DNA of 58,544 bases from an uncultured Verrucomicrobia subdivision 3 bacterium (GCA_903827955.1 CAIKKJ010000101.1:1-58544), one strand, 5' to 3'. Counted from the first letter of the stretch, positions 7,223 to 15,496 are shown. The notes: generated from the sequence alone by a model not told the origin. Program-made: numbers and translations.

Positions 7223-9256
7223 TCAGAAGTTGCGGCGCATCCGCAAATAGACGAATTCCCGCTGGCGTTTTTCGGCGACATATTCTTGGTCATCATGCTC
7301 GAAGCCGAGGTGAAGTTCCAGTTTGCCGATGTTCCAGTTTAAGTAGGTGCGGGCGGCAAACAAATTTTGGTCATAACCCAGACCGGCTTGTCGCTGGTAG
7401 CCGGCCTCGATATTCCAAGTGAAGCTGGAGGTGGGATGCCAATTGTAGTGGGTCATCAAACTGTAGAAACTGCCGGTTTGCGTGGCATTGGTGGAAGTGC
7501 CGCTGCCGGGCGGGTAAACATTCCACTGCTCGCTCAATTCCACGCCGACGGTTGAGTGGCTGGAAATGGGCGTGGCGTAGCCCTGATTAAATGTCAGGCT
7601 TTGAAAGTCGTAGAGCGTGGAACGCTGGTCGGTGTAACTGCCGCTGGCGTGAAAATCGTGCCATTCGCAGTCGGCACCGATTTCGAAAGCGTTAAAATTC
7701 TGGAGTAGAAATTCGTCGGAACTGGCCTGGTTCACTGTAACGTTGTAGCTGGCGTAGATTTCGGCGCGATCATCCCAGAAACGCAGGCTGGCGCGGCAAT
7801 TGTCGGTGACGGTGGAATACGAACCAGAAGGATTAGATTGCGCAGTGTAGGAGATTGTAACCGTATCGCCGGGTTGGACGTTGCTGATGGGCGAGGTGAA
7901 AAATTGTATCTGCCACGGGTCGCTGGCCTGGTTGACGTGCCACTCGCTGGGGTCCAGTTCTAAATTGTTTTTTTTGACGCTGGTAATAGATAAGTCCCGC
8001 GGCTGTTTCAAGCGGATAATCATCGGCCCGATGGTGGGGATGCTGTGCGCTTCATCGGAGATGAACTGTTGCGAACCAGTGCTGTCCTGGCTGGTGAAAT
8101 CGCAGCCGAGATTGTTGCCCAGCGTCAATCTTCCCCAATCACCGAGGCGTTTCGTGTAGTCCTCGTTTTCATCAACGCCAATGGAGTAAGAATCCAAAGT
8201 GGAACCAAACGAGGAACTGCTCAGCTGCGAACCATGCGCGTTGAACCCGGAACACAGACTTTCGTAGAGTTGATGGCCGACGCCGGCACTAAAATTATTT
8301 TCCACCGAATCGCTGCCATTGCCGGAATAGGTGGAAAACGCGTAATTGTAAAAACTATGCAATTGCGGCGAGTGGTCGTAATTGTAGCCCACGGTGGCGT
8401 TCAGATTTTCCGACGAGGACTGCGCCGAAATTGTATCGTAAAAATATACGCCGGAATTCAACGTGCTGTGCGAAAAATGCTCCAGATCGGTTAAGGTGAC
8501 ACGGTGGTAGCTGTTCTCGCTGGTCGAGGTGACCACCTGATAGTGGTTCTGATAATTGAGCTGGCTGTATTGATAGGTGAAATCTGTTGCATCCTGTTTC
8601 CGCCGCTCATTGCGGGCATGCAAGTCCAACATGAACTGCTCGCTAATGGTTTCTTGATTGTAACCCAAACTATCGGAATTCGATTTGTGCACCGAGAGGG
8701 AAACGGGCACCGGCCCTTCGCGATAGCCGGTGGTCACCCCCAAATTTTCCGCGTCTGTGGTGGCGGAATTATAGAAGTCATAATGCACCTCGTCATGTGA
8801 CCGCGTATAATCCAACGTGGTCGCATATGGTTTTTCCCGCAGTAAGATTCCATTCAACGATCCATTTAACAGTAAAGAGTCCTGGCTGCTGCTATAACCC
8901 GTGCCGTTGATTTGCGTCCAGTCAAAACCCGGTTCCACGAGTGTAGAAAAAAAGAATAAATCCGGGTGATAAATAAAATAATCCCACCCTATCCCCACCG
9001 TCGGCGAAACATAAACGCGCTGATATGACGTGCTGCTACCGCCGGTTTTGGAATTATAAGTGGTGTCCTCCGCCTCCACATCCGTCTTGATGTAGCGCAG
9101 ATGCGGCACAAACACAAACCACAGCGGATCCTGACGCTCAATGCCCCACGGCGCGTCATTCGCCCACAACTTCGTGACGCCGGCGGCCAGCACCAGCACC
9201 GTCAGTGCACGGAGTCGCCGGCGTTGACGTTGTTGATTCTTGCGCGCGGTTTTCAT
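7223..9256 (-). CDS. Outer-membrane beta-barrel, putative conduit porin
   Basis: A 677-residue protein. The signal sequence follows an unusually basic start (KTARKNQQRQRRRLRAL) and ends near LWA. The mature part is rich in alternating aromatic and polar strands, with repeated S/T/Y/N-rich segments. The last residue is Phe (RMRRNF), the usual BAM signal of outer-membrane barrels. An insert around residues 400-465 (IIRLKQPRDLSITS to DTVTISYTAQ) looks like a separate beta-sandwich. No CXXC near the N-terminus, unlike MtrB. Its start overlaps the stop of an 11-heme lipoprotein by 4 bases and NHL and 12-heme genes follow. This supports a porin that wraps a multiheme cytochrome. Sequence alone does not prove the family. 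Confidence 0.78.
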   Translation of the reverse strand: MKTARKNQQRQRRRLRALTVLVLAAGVTKLWANDAPWGIERQDPLWFVFVPHLRYIKTDVEAEDTTYNSKTGGSSTSYQRVYVSPTVGIGWDYFIYHPDLFFFSTLVEPGFDWTQINGTGYSSSQDSLLLNGSLNGILLREKPYATTLDYTRSHDEVHYDFYNSATTDAENLGVTTGYREGPVPVSLSVHKSNSDSLGYNQETISEQFMLDLHARNERRKQDATDFTYQYSQLNYQNHYQVVTSTSENSYHRVTLTDLEHFSHSTLNSGVYFYDTISAQSSSENLNATVGYNYDHSPQLHSFYNYAFSTYSGNGSDSVENNFSAGVGHQLYESLCSGFNAHGSQLSSSSFGSTLDSYSIGVDENEDYTKRLGDWGRLTLGNNLGCDFTSQDSTGSQQFISDEAHSIPTIGPMIIRLKQPRDLSITSVKKNNLELDPSEWHVNQASDPWQIQFFTSPISNVQPGDTVTISYTAQSNPSGSYSTVTDNCRASLRFWDDRAEIYASYNVTVNQASSDEFLLQNFNAFEIGADCEWHDFHASGSYTDQRSTLYDFQSLTFNQGYATPISSHSTVGVELSEQWNVYPPGSGTSTNATQTGSFYSLMTHYNWHPTSSFTWNIEAGYQRQAGLGYDQNLFAARTYLNWNIGKLELHLGFEHDDQEYVAEKRQREFVYLRMRRNF

Positions 9257-10257
9257 TTGGGAACAGCAGATGGTTTAAGCAACTTCACGTTTGTGCCGAC
9301 ATGCGGATCGTGGCACAGCACGCAGGACTTGCCTTCCGCACCAGCATGGCCTTTGACGACTTTCAAATCCTTGTCGTCATGGCAGTCGCCGCAAAGCTTG
9401 AGAATGTTTTTGGCGAGCAGCTTGGTTTCCGCGGATTGATGCGGGTTGTGGCAGCCGGTGCAGTCGTCCACGACATCGTGCTTAAATTTTGCCTTCTCCA
9501 AGAAATTGTCATGGCAATCCCAGCACAGCGCGGGCGAAGTTTTTTTGACGAGCTTTTTATTGTTCGACGCATGCGCAACATGGCAGGACAGGCAATCACC
9601 ATCGCCGACGGGTTGATGGACAAATTTTTTCTTGGCGACGTCATCATGACAATCGGCGCACGTATCCTTCACCGATTTTTTCAACAGCCCCTTGAAATTC
9701 GTCGCGTGCGGCGCGTGGCAGTCCAAGCAATCGCCTGATTCGACGGCCTGATGCTTGAATTTCAGCTTGGCCAGCGGATCATCATGGCAGACCAGACAAA
9801 GTGCCGAACCGGTCTTGACGAGCAATTTCGGATTCTTCGACTGGTGTGGATCGTGGCAGCTTTTGCAATCGCCTTCGCTGACCGGCTGATGCTGCACTTT
9901 CACGCCCGTCAAGAAATCCTTATGGCACTTGAAACAGAGCTTGGGCGGCGGCGCGGCCAGTTCCTGTGAAAAATCCGATTTGTGGCAGAGGCTACAATTG
10001 TTATCCGCAAACGGTTTATGCAGCTGAAATTTTTTTACTGGCGCGGCGGCTACAACGGTTGGCGCGTTCACCGACGCGACCGCATTGGTCTTAAGGTTCG
10101 CCGTAGCCTGGGCGGCTAACTGTTGCTCGCTGGGCACGCCGTCGAAAAAAAATGTCAGCCACTGACGCTTGCTTGCCGAACTGCACCCGACGGTGAGTAA
10201 CAGCACGCCGCTCGTCACCACTGCCGCGCGCAAAAGATTTTGGCTGAAATTCATCAA
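9253..10257 (-). CDS. 11-heme lipoprotein cytochrome (doubled CXXCH)
   Basis: A 334-residue protein with lipobox LTVGC (Cys25). It has eleven CXXCH sites, starting at residues 88, 108, 131, 154, 177, 200, 222, 245, 266, 289 and 312. Haems come in pairs about 20-23 residues apart, in a repeated unit of the form H-x-PV-x-x-GDC-x-x-CH-x-x-H followed by LC-x-x-CHDD, so the protein is built from about five tandem modules. The linker before the first haem contains WLTFFFDGVP. This compact, regular layout suits a haem wire inside the barrel encoded next. The ATGA overlap with that gene indicates co-synthesis. The lipid anchor could face the periplasm or the surface. Confidence 0.92.
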   Translation of the reverse strand: MMNFSQNLLRAAVVTSGVLLLTVGCSSASKRQWLTFFFDGVPSEQQLAAQATANLKTNAVASVNAPTVVAAAPVKKFQLHKPFADNNCSLCHKSDFSQELAAPPPKLCFKCHKDFLTGVKVQHQPVSEGDCKSCHDPHQSKNPKLLVKTGSALCLVCHDDPLAKLKFKHQAVESGDCLDCHAPHATNFKGLLKKSVKDTCADCHDDVAKKKFVHQPVGDGDCLSCHVAHASNNKKLVKKTSPALCWDCHDNFLEKAKFKHDVVDDCTGCHNPHQSAETKLLAKNILKLCGDCHDDKDLKVVKGHAGAEGKSCVLCHDPHVGTNVKLLKPSAVPK

Positions 10258-10299
10258 GTTGTGCTGCGTTGCCAGAGCGCCTGCCCGGCAAATCGTCGG

Positions 10300-11385
10300 T
10301 TATTTTTTTTGACCGAAGGCATAGACGCTCACTTTATGCGGACCAAATTGGTTGATCACATAGACGAGGAATTGCGCTTTGAATCCCGGCGCGACCATGT
10401 TGCTGAAATATTTCAGGTTGTCGTAATCCACCAACACTTTGGCCGGCAGATTGTCAAACTTCGGGCTGATCGTCGGGTCGCCAAAGAACATCAGCAGCTG
10501 CTTCTGGTCATCAAACATCTGGACGACTTGCGACATGGCATCGACCGCGTAAAGCCGGTTCTCCTGATCCACGGCAATGCCCTTGAGCCGGGAAAATTGC
10601 CCGAGCCCGTCGCCAAACTCGCCCACGGAATAGATGAATTTTCCCTCCGCATCGAAAACCTTCACCCGAAAATGTCCGGTGTCGGCCACATACAACCGGC
10701 CGCGCGAATCCAAGGCCAGATTGGTGGGCGTCTGGATTTCGATCTCGCGGTTGGTCGCATCGTTGCCACGCGGTATGTCAAAAAGTTTCTCGCGCGTCAC
10801 CTTGTCATAGACGTGAACATTGTGCGTCTGCAGGTCCGCCACATAAATTCGGGTTTGATTCACCACCACGTCACGCGGTTTCAATTCACCAACCTTGCCG
10901 ATGGCACCGACGAAATTTTCTTTGGCGTCAAAAATCACCACTTGATTGCGCCCGGTGTCGGCCACATACAAACTGCCGTCGGTATCCACGGACATATTCA
11001 GCGGCATCTTCAACTCACCTTCGCCTTGTGCATCCAGCATGCCCATGCGGCGCTTGGCCAAATCCACTTCGACTACGCCCCCGAGCTCGGTATCGCAGAT
11101 ATACAACTTCCCCTTGCCCGACGCTGCGCCGTAAGGTTTGCCTAAGCCGGTCTCAGGCACCTTCCGCCCGGTCACATAGGAAAGAAATGAATTATCATTG
11201 CCGCCGTTCAATTGTTTCTGGGTGCAAAAGGAAAAAAGATACTGGAGACGCGGCTCGTCCGGCGGGGTCGGAAAATAGAAAACCGGGGTCTTCTTGCCCT
11301 CCGTCGAAGCACAGCCGCCCAGCAATCCAAGCCCGAAACCACTGATAGTGAAAGCGATAAAGAATTTTGCGAAGTTTTTTTTCAT
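10300..11385 (-). CDS. NHL-repeat beta-propeller lipoprotein (first copy)
   Basis: A 361-residue protein with lipobox LLGGC (Cys25). The PPDEPRLQY motif matches that in the second NHL lipoprotein. NHL blades include PLNMSVDTDGSLYVADTGR, PTNLALDSRGRLYVADTG and LKGIAVDQENRLYAVDA. It is the first gene of the five-gene conduit operon, 42 bases before the 11-heme gene. The role is inferred from context: an envelope scaffold or sensor linked to the porin-cytochrome complex. Divergence from the second copy suggests old duplication and different partners. No haem motif. Confidence 0.88.
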   Translation of the reverse strand: MKKNFAKFFIAFTISGFGLGLLGGCASTEGKKTPVFYFPTPPDEPRLQYLFSFCTQKQLNGGNDNSFLSYVTGRKVPETGLGKPYGAASGKGKLYICDTELGGVVEVDLAKRRMGMLDAQGEGELKMPLNMSVDTDGSLYVADTGRNQVVIFDAKENFVGAIGKVGELKPRDVVVNQTRIYVADLQTHNVHVYDKVTREKLFDIPRGNDATNREIEIQTPTNLALDSRGRLYVADTGHFRVKVFDAEGKFIYSVGEFGDGLGQFSRLKGIAVDQENRLYAVDAMSQVVQMFDDQKQLLMFFGDPTISPKFDNLPAKVLVDYDNLKYFSNMVAPGFKAQFLVYVINQFGPHKVSVYAFGQKK

Positions 11386-11611
11386 AGCATGATCTGGCGT
11401 TAATTTATAGTGTTGCCCCCGCCGATAATTTCATTTTACCAATCCACTTGGTATTCTGCTCAGCCCATTCCATCGGCGCTAAATTGACGCCGCCAAGCTA
11501 CTCGTCCGACCGGCTGGCAACTACACCTATTTTGCCTTTGTATGGGCATTTTTTAGCCAGTCCCGCCCAATCATTTTTTCGCAACCATCCACATTGTAGT
11601 GTCAGTGAAAA
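11386..11611 (-). promoter_or_regulatory. Probable promoter region of the conduit operon
   Basis: A 226-base gap between the terminator of the tetraheme gene and the first NHL gene. Read on the minus strand it is AT-rich close to the gene and contains CTATAAATT about 20 bases before the ATG, a possible -10-like box or leader. No convincing -35, operator or riboswitch was found. The terminator upstream means the operon needs its own promoter in this gap. Confidence 0.35.
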
Positions 11612-11640
11612 CGAGGCCCCGGATTTTTTCCGGAGCCTCG
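11612..11640 (-). terminator. Intrinsic terminator after the tetraheme gene
   Basis: CGAGGCCCCGG (11612-11622) pairs with CCGGAGCCTCG (11630-11640), with one mismatch. Read on the minus strand the stem is followed by TTTTC. It separates the tetraheme cytochrome from the NHL-first operon. Confidence 0.75.
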
Positions 11641-11667
11641 TGTGTGTAAACTGGAGGACAAATCTCC

Positions 11668-12429
11668 TTATTTCTTATGGCATTCCAAGCAGAGCGCGCC
11701 GCCTTCGAGATCCACAATCAGCGAATGGCTGACCGTGGCGGAGGCGCCGGTGGTGCGATGGATGTCATGGCAGGAGGCACATTCGACCGTCTTGGAAGCA
11801 CCCTTGAGCATCTTGGGCAGTAGGTCGTAGGTGGTCGCTTGCAGTTCGTCGTCACCGCCGCTCACGCACGCCGTGTAGCTCACGCCGAGCGGGTGCATTT
11901 GGGTCAGGTCAGTGAAACCGACATAAGGGCCGGCACCGCTAGCAAACGTCCCGGCTTTCGCGGTCTCAATCGAGAAGGTCGGTGCATAAACCGCCGCGCC
12001 AGACAAGGAGTTGGTTGCATTTTTCCCGTTGCCACCTGCCGTCTGATTGATGGCCACCGAGCCATCATGGCAGCTCAAGCAGGCAATGGACGAACCGAGG
12101 GTGATGCTGCCACCTTTGTAGCTCGCGCTGCCAGCGGAATCGTAGGTGATATAGCTACTGGCTTGCGATGAAGGCGCGTGGTTCCACAGCGGCGCTTTGG
12201 CCGAAGCATAGGTCTGTGCCTTGTGCGGAATATGGCACACTTGGCACGGATTGTTGTAGGTGTTGGTTTCCCCGCCCCAGACGAACCGGGCGAGACCGTT
12301 GGTTTTTGCCGGCCCGTATGAGCCGGTTGGCGAGAAGTCGTGACCGCTGCCAATGATGGTGGCCTTGCTGACCGATGGCATTAAAGCCATCGTCGCTCCC
12401 AAGGCCAGGAGCATGGTTAGTTTTTTCAT
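11668..12429 (-). CDS. Secreted tetraheme c-type cytochrome
   Basis: A 253-residue protein. I set the start at the ATG at 12427-12429 because it gives a clean signal peptide (MKKLTMLLALGATMALMPSV, cleavage near SKA). The longer reading to 12591 adds a non-signal leader. CXXCH motifs begin at residues 62, 117, 217 and 247, the last lying at the very C-terminus (CLECHKK). The order CQVCHIPH, APLWNH, ACLSCHDGSVA and MHPLG parallels the first part of the 12-heme protein. It also recalls in layout the OmcE-type tetraheme cytochromes that polymerise into filaments in Geobacter. It has its own terminator, suggesting separate, perhaps high, expression. Filament formation is only a hypothesis. Confidence 0.9.
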   Translation of the reverse strand: MKKLTMLLALGATMALMPSVSKATIIGSGHDFSPTGSYGPAKTNGLARFVWGGETNTYNNPCQVCHIPHKAQTYASAKAPLWNHAPSSQASSYITYDSAGSASYKGGSITLGSSIACLSCHDGSVAINQTAGGNGKNATNSLSGAAVYAPTFSIETAKAGTFASGAGPYVGFTDLTQMHPLGVSYTACVSGGDDELQATTYDLLPKMLKGASKTVECASCHDIHRTTGASATVSHSLIVDLEGGALCLECHKK

Positions 12430-12499
12430 AGTTTTATTTTGCACGTGCTTTGTTCCTGTTTGGTTAAACAGCCCGGCGTCACCGGACACCGGACCGTTC

Positions 12500-12542
12500 C
12501 AACGAAAAACCAAGCACCGAGCTCGATGCTGATCCTTCGTTG
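12500..12542. other. Long imperfect hairpin before the tetraheme gene
   Basis: CAACGAA (12500-12506) pairs with TTCGTTG (12536-12542). Inside it AGCACCGAG pairs with CTCGATGCT (12513-12530, one mismatch). It sits in the 142-base gap between hemA and the tetraheme cytochrome. It has no T-run, so it is not a clear terminator. It could be a structured leader or an operator. The conserved motifs of a GEMM cyclic-dinucleotide riboswitch are not visible. Confidence 0.45.
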
Positions 12543-12571
12543 AAATTTTTTTGTTCATACAAATTCTTTCC

Positions 12572-13648
12572 TCAAGCGGTCGCGTGGGCAAACACCCAGC
12601 CGGGTTGCGCTTCCACCGTTTCCGGCGATTTTTTTCCGAGCGGCGAATCGAACCGTTTCATCAATTCCGCCGCGTGTTCATCAATGATGGCCTGACAAAA
12701 TGAAAGTTCTTGCTCGCGGTTTTTGGTGTTCTCGCGGACGACCGCTTCCAGATCGTCAATGTCGTAGAGAAAAACATTCGGCAGCTCCGCCACCATCGGG
12801 TCAATGTCGCGTGGCACGGCAATATCCACGAGCACCAGCGGACGATTGCGCCGCGCGGGCAAAATTTTCGCCACGTCGTCGCGCCGCAAAACGATGTCTG
12901 CGCAGCCGGTTGAACTGACTAAAATGTCCGCCTCGGTCAGCGCCGCCGCCGAGTCCTCGATGCGCACCGCGCGGCCGCCGAATTCCGCCGCCAGTTTTTC
13001 CGCGCGCTCCACGGAGCGGTTTGCGACGAGCACCGTTTTTGCGCCGCGCTTGGCGAGATGCTTCACGCAGGCCTCGCCCATTTTTCCCGCGCCGAGAATC
13101 ATCACGGTCTTGCTGCTCAAGTCGCGGTCGAAAACTTTTTCCGCCAATTCCACCGCCACGCTGCCCACCGAAGTCGCGCCGCGCCCGATGGCGGTGTTGG
13201 TGCGGATTTTTTTCACAACGGCGAACGCGTCCTGAAACAGCCGGTTCATCTTTTTGCCAACCAACCCGGCGTCTTTCGCGGCTTGATACGCATTTTTCAC
13301 CTGGCCGGTGATTTCGGTTTCGCCGATGACCAACGAATCGAGCCCGCTCGCAACCGCGAACAAATGTTTCGCCGCGTCCGCACCTTCCTTGACGTAAAGG
13401 TGCGGCGTGAAATCGAAATCGCTGTTCGTGAGTTCCTGAAAGAGTTATTGCACGCGCCCGTGAATCCACGGCGACACGCCGTAAATCTCCACGCGGTTGC
13501 AGGTCGAGAGCAGCACCACCTCGGAAAGATTACCGCGCAGCTTCAGGCGGCAGCCGCTGCATTGCAGCCGCGAGCGTTGCACCGCCAGCTTCTCGCGCAC
13601 TTCCACCGGCGTGGTCTTGTAACTCAATCCTGCGACGAAAATTTTCAT
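12572..13648 (-). pseudogene. hemA: Glutamyl-tRNA reductase, interrupted by in-frame TAA
   Basis: HemA makes glutamate-1-semialdehyde from Glu-tRNA, the first step of C5 tetrapyrrole synthesis. The N-terminal part (13648 down to 13448) has MKIFVAGLSYKTTPVEVREKL and STCNRVEIYG with the catalytic Cys. A TAA at 13445-13447 follows GRVQ. The same frame then continues without any shift: LFQELTNSDFDF, then LFAVASGLDSLVIGETEITG, the NADP-binding VMILGAGKMGEA and VLVDIAVPRDIDP. Read through, the product is about 358 residues, within the short end of the family. One base change (for example CAA or GAA to TAA) explains it. The rest is well conserved, so this is a recent mutation, a sequencing error or readthrough. 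No nearby ATG would restart the second half; the first usable codon is a TTG at 13361-13363. Confidence 0.88.
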
Positions 13649-13718
13649 TTGATTTTCAATTCTCTTATGAACTTCCACTTTCTACATTAGAACAATAAAT
13701 TAGAGCCGCATCCCGCGC

Positions 13719-15419
13719 TCAACCTTCCTTGCTGTTCGCTTGACAATTTTTGCTGCTTTTACATTCCAGCGGATGCTCGTGCTGCTGGAATTTCTCGGAG
13801 ATCTTTCCGTCAATGCACGCTGTGTTTATGGGGTAAACGTCCGGATCGAACATGACGTGGTAGAAGTGCCAGACCACGATGGCGAGACTCGCCAGCACGG
13901 CCTCGTAGTAATGAATCGTCGTTGCCACCTCGACCGCCCAGCGTGGCAGAAATTGCGTCACATCCACCTTCAGCCAGATCATCAGACCGGTGACACCCAT
14001 GATGACCGTGCCCCAAACCACCGCCCAATACTCCAGCTTCTCCGCGTAGCCGAAGCGCCCGATTTTTGGCCGGTGTTTTTGAAAACCCGCCAGCCAGCCG
14101 ACCGCCAGCCAGAGGTCGGCCAAATCTTTTTTCACCGGAAACAAATCGCGCACAAGCTGGCGTCCATCGCGCGTGGCAAAAATATAAATCAGGTGATACG
14201 CCCCGACGCCGATCATCGCCACGCCTGCCACGCGATGCAGCCAGCGCCGGAACGATTCGTGCGAACCCAGCGCGTGCGCCAGCCACGAATCCGGAAATCG
14301 CAACGCAAATCCCGTCACCGCCAGCACGATGAAACTCGCCGCCAAAATAAAATGCTGGCTCCGCTGCGCCGCGCTCATCCGCAGCACCGGCCGCGCCGTC
14401 GCGCGCAAACGCGCCGCCGTTTTTTTCAGGAACGCAATCCCGTTATGCAACGCCATGCCGCCGATGGTGAAAAAAATCAGCAGCAAATAAATTTGCCGCA
14501 CCAGCCGGTTCACCCGGCTGCCCCAGTCCGCACCCATCCCCTGCCCGTCCGCTGCAACGTGGATTTTTCCCAGCGCAAAATTTTTGCCCGTGCCCGGATG
14601 GCAGCGTCCGCATGTCTCCACCAGATGCGCCGCGTTGATGGTCGAGTTCGTGTCCGCCGACGGCAAAATTTTGTGCCAGCCGTGGCAGCTCGCGCAGTTC
14701 GCCGCAACCGTTGAACCGAGCTGGCCGGCCAGGCCGTGATAGCTTTCAAAAAAAGTTTTCACGCGGTCCGACGGCAGGTTGTAACGCGCGTTGATGCGTT
14801 CTGACGAATGGCAACGGCTGCACACATCCGCCGAGATTGTCATCGAGCCAGCGTTTTTCAGGGAACGGATTTGATGCTCGTAATGACAGCCCGTGCAAGT
14901 CGGCGCATCATGCGAACCGGCGGCAACGGCCTTGCCATGCACACTCGTCGCCCACTCACGCGCTTCCCGGTCATGGCACGCGCCGCAGGTCGCCGCCTGC
15001 CGCGCAAAATAAATCGGCGAGGTCGGCGAATTGTTCGCTATGATCTCATGTGAATCATGGCAGTCCTTGCAGACCGCGGCCTCCTTGTGTCCGGCTTTTT
15101 GCGCAAGCCCGTGCGCGCTCGCATTGAAGCTGGCCGTCTGCCGCTCGTGACAGGACGCGCAGTTCACCTGCGACACCAGCCGGTTGTCGTCGGGATGTTT
15201 CGCCGTCACGTCCGCATGGCAACTGACGCAGGAATTTGTGCGATGCGCCGAGAGCTTGAACTTGGCGTAATCAACGAAGAGCGAAAAAGATTTTCCCGCA
15301 GAATTGGTTCTGGCAAACGAGCTGTCGGCGTGGCAGTCAAGGCAGTCGCTGTCCTTCACGCCCGCCAGCAACGGCGCGGTCGCGAGGCAAAAAAACAGCG
15401 CGAAGACAACACGGCTCAT
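13719..15419 (-). CDS. Nine-heme cytochrome c fused to cytochrome b (CbcL-like)
   Basis: A 566-residue inner-membrane protein. The signal ends near LLAG. Nine CXXCH motifs begin at residues 26, 64, 87, 117, 145, 175, 200, 242 and 270, several followed by SxH or HGK-type segments. A membrane domain of about five helices follows (near 308-330, 356-376, 396-415, 464-484 and 501-521). It carries b-type ligand candidates His356, His395, His409, His503 and His518. Nine c-haems plus a di-haem b domain in one chain is the design of Geobacter CbcL, a menaquinol oxidase used for low-potential extracellular acceptors. The quinol role is inferred. Close to hemA and downstream of pyc, all on one strand. 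Confidence 0.88.
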   Translation of the reverse strand: MSRVVFALFFCLATAPLLAGVKDSDCLDCHADSSFARTNSAGKSFSLFVDYAKFKLSAHRTNSCVSCHADVTAKHPDDNRLVSQVNCASCHERQTASFNASAHGLAQKAGHKEAAVCKDCHDSHEIIANNSPTSPIYFARQAATCGACHDREAREWATSVHGKAVAAGSHDAPTCTGCHYEHQIRSLKNAGSMTISADVCSRCHSSERINARYNLPSDRVKTFFESYHGLAGQLGSTVAANCASCHGWHKILPSADTNSTINAAHLVETCGRCHPGTGKNFALGKIHVAADGQGMGADWGSRVNRLVRQIYLLLIFFTIGGMALHNGIAFLKKTAARLRATARPVLRMSAAQRSQHFILAASFIVLAVTGFALRFPDSWLAHALGSHESFRRWLHRVAGVAMIGVGAYHLIYIFATRDGRQLVRDLFPVKKDLADLWLAVGWLAGFQKHRPKIGRFGYAEKLEYWAVVWGTVIMGVTGLMIWLKVDVTQFLPRWAVEVATTIHYYEAVLASLAIVVWHFYHVMFDPDVYPINTACIDGKISEKFQQHEHPLECKSSKNCQANSKEG

Positions 15420-15496
15420 GCCGTCAGCTTCGCGCCGTCACCCGCCGGATGCTCGACGTGGCTTGTGGAAAATTCTCCGTCTTTTGACCGGACGTC

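Noticed and set aside
12500-12542. GEMM-type cyclic-dinucleotide riboswitch
   Set aside because: The conserved core motifs of GEMM RNAs are not present; only a hairpin is visible.
12430-12591. Longer start for the tetraheme cytochrome
   Set aside because: It destroys the signal peptide and overlaps the hemA end; the leader sequence is not protein-like.
13445-13447. Stop codon recoding (selenocysteine or pyrrolysine) in hemA
   Set aside because: Those use TGA and TAG; here the codon is TAA and no recoding hairpin is seen.
13740-14714. Long plus-strand reading frames over the cytochrome c/b genes and pyc
   Set aside because: They are antisense shadows with Arg/His/Ala-rich sequence typical of high-GC genes and no recognisable domain.
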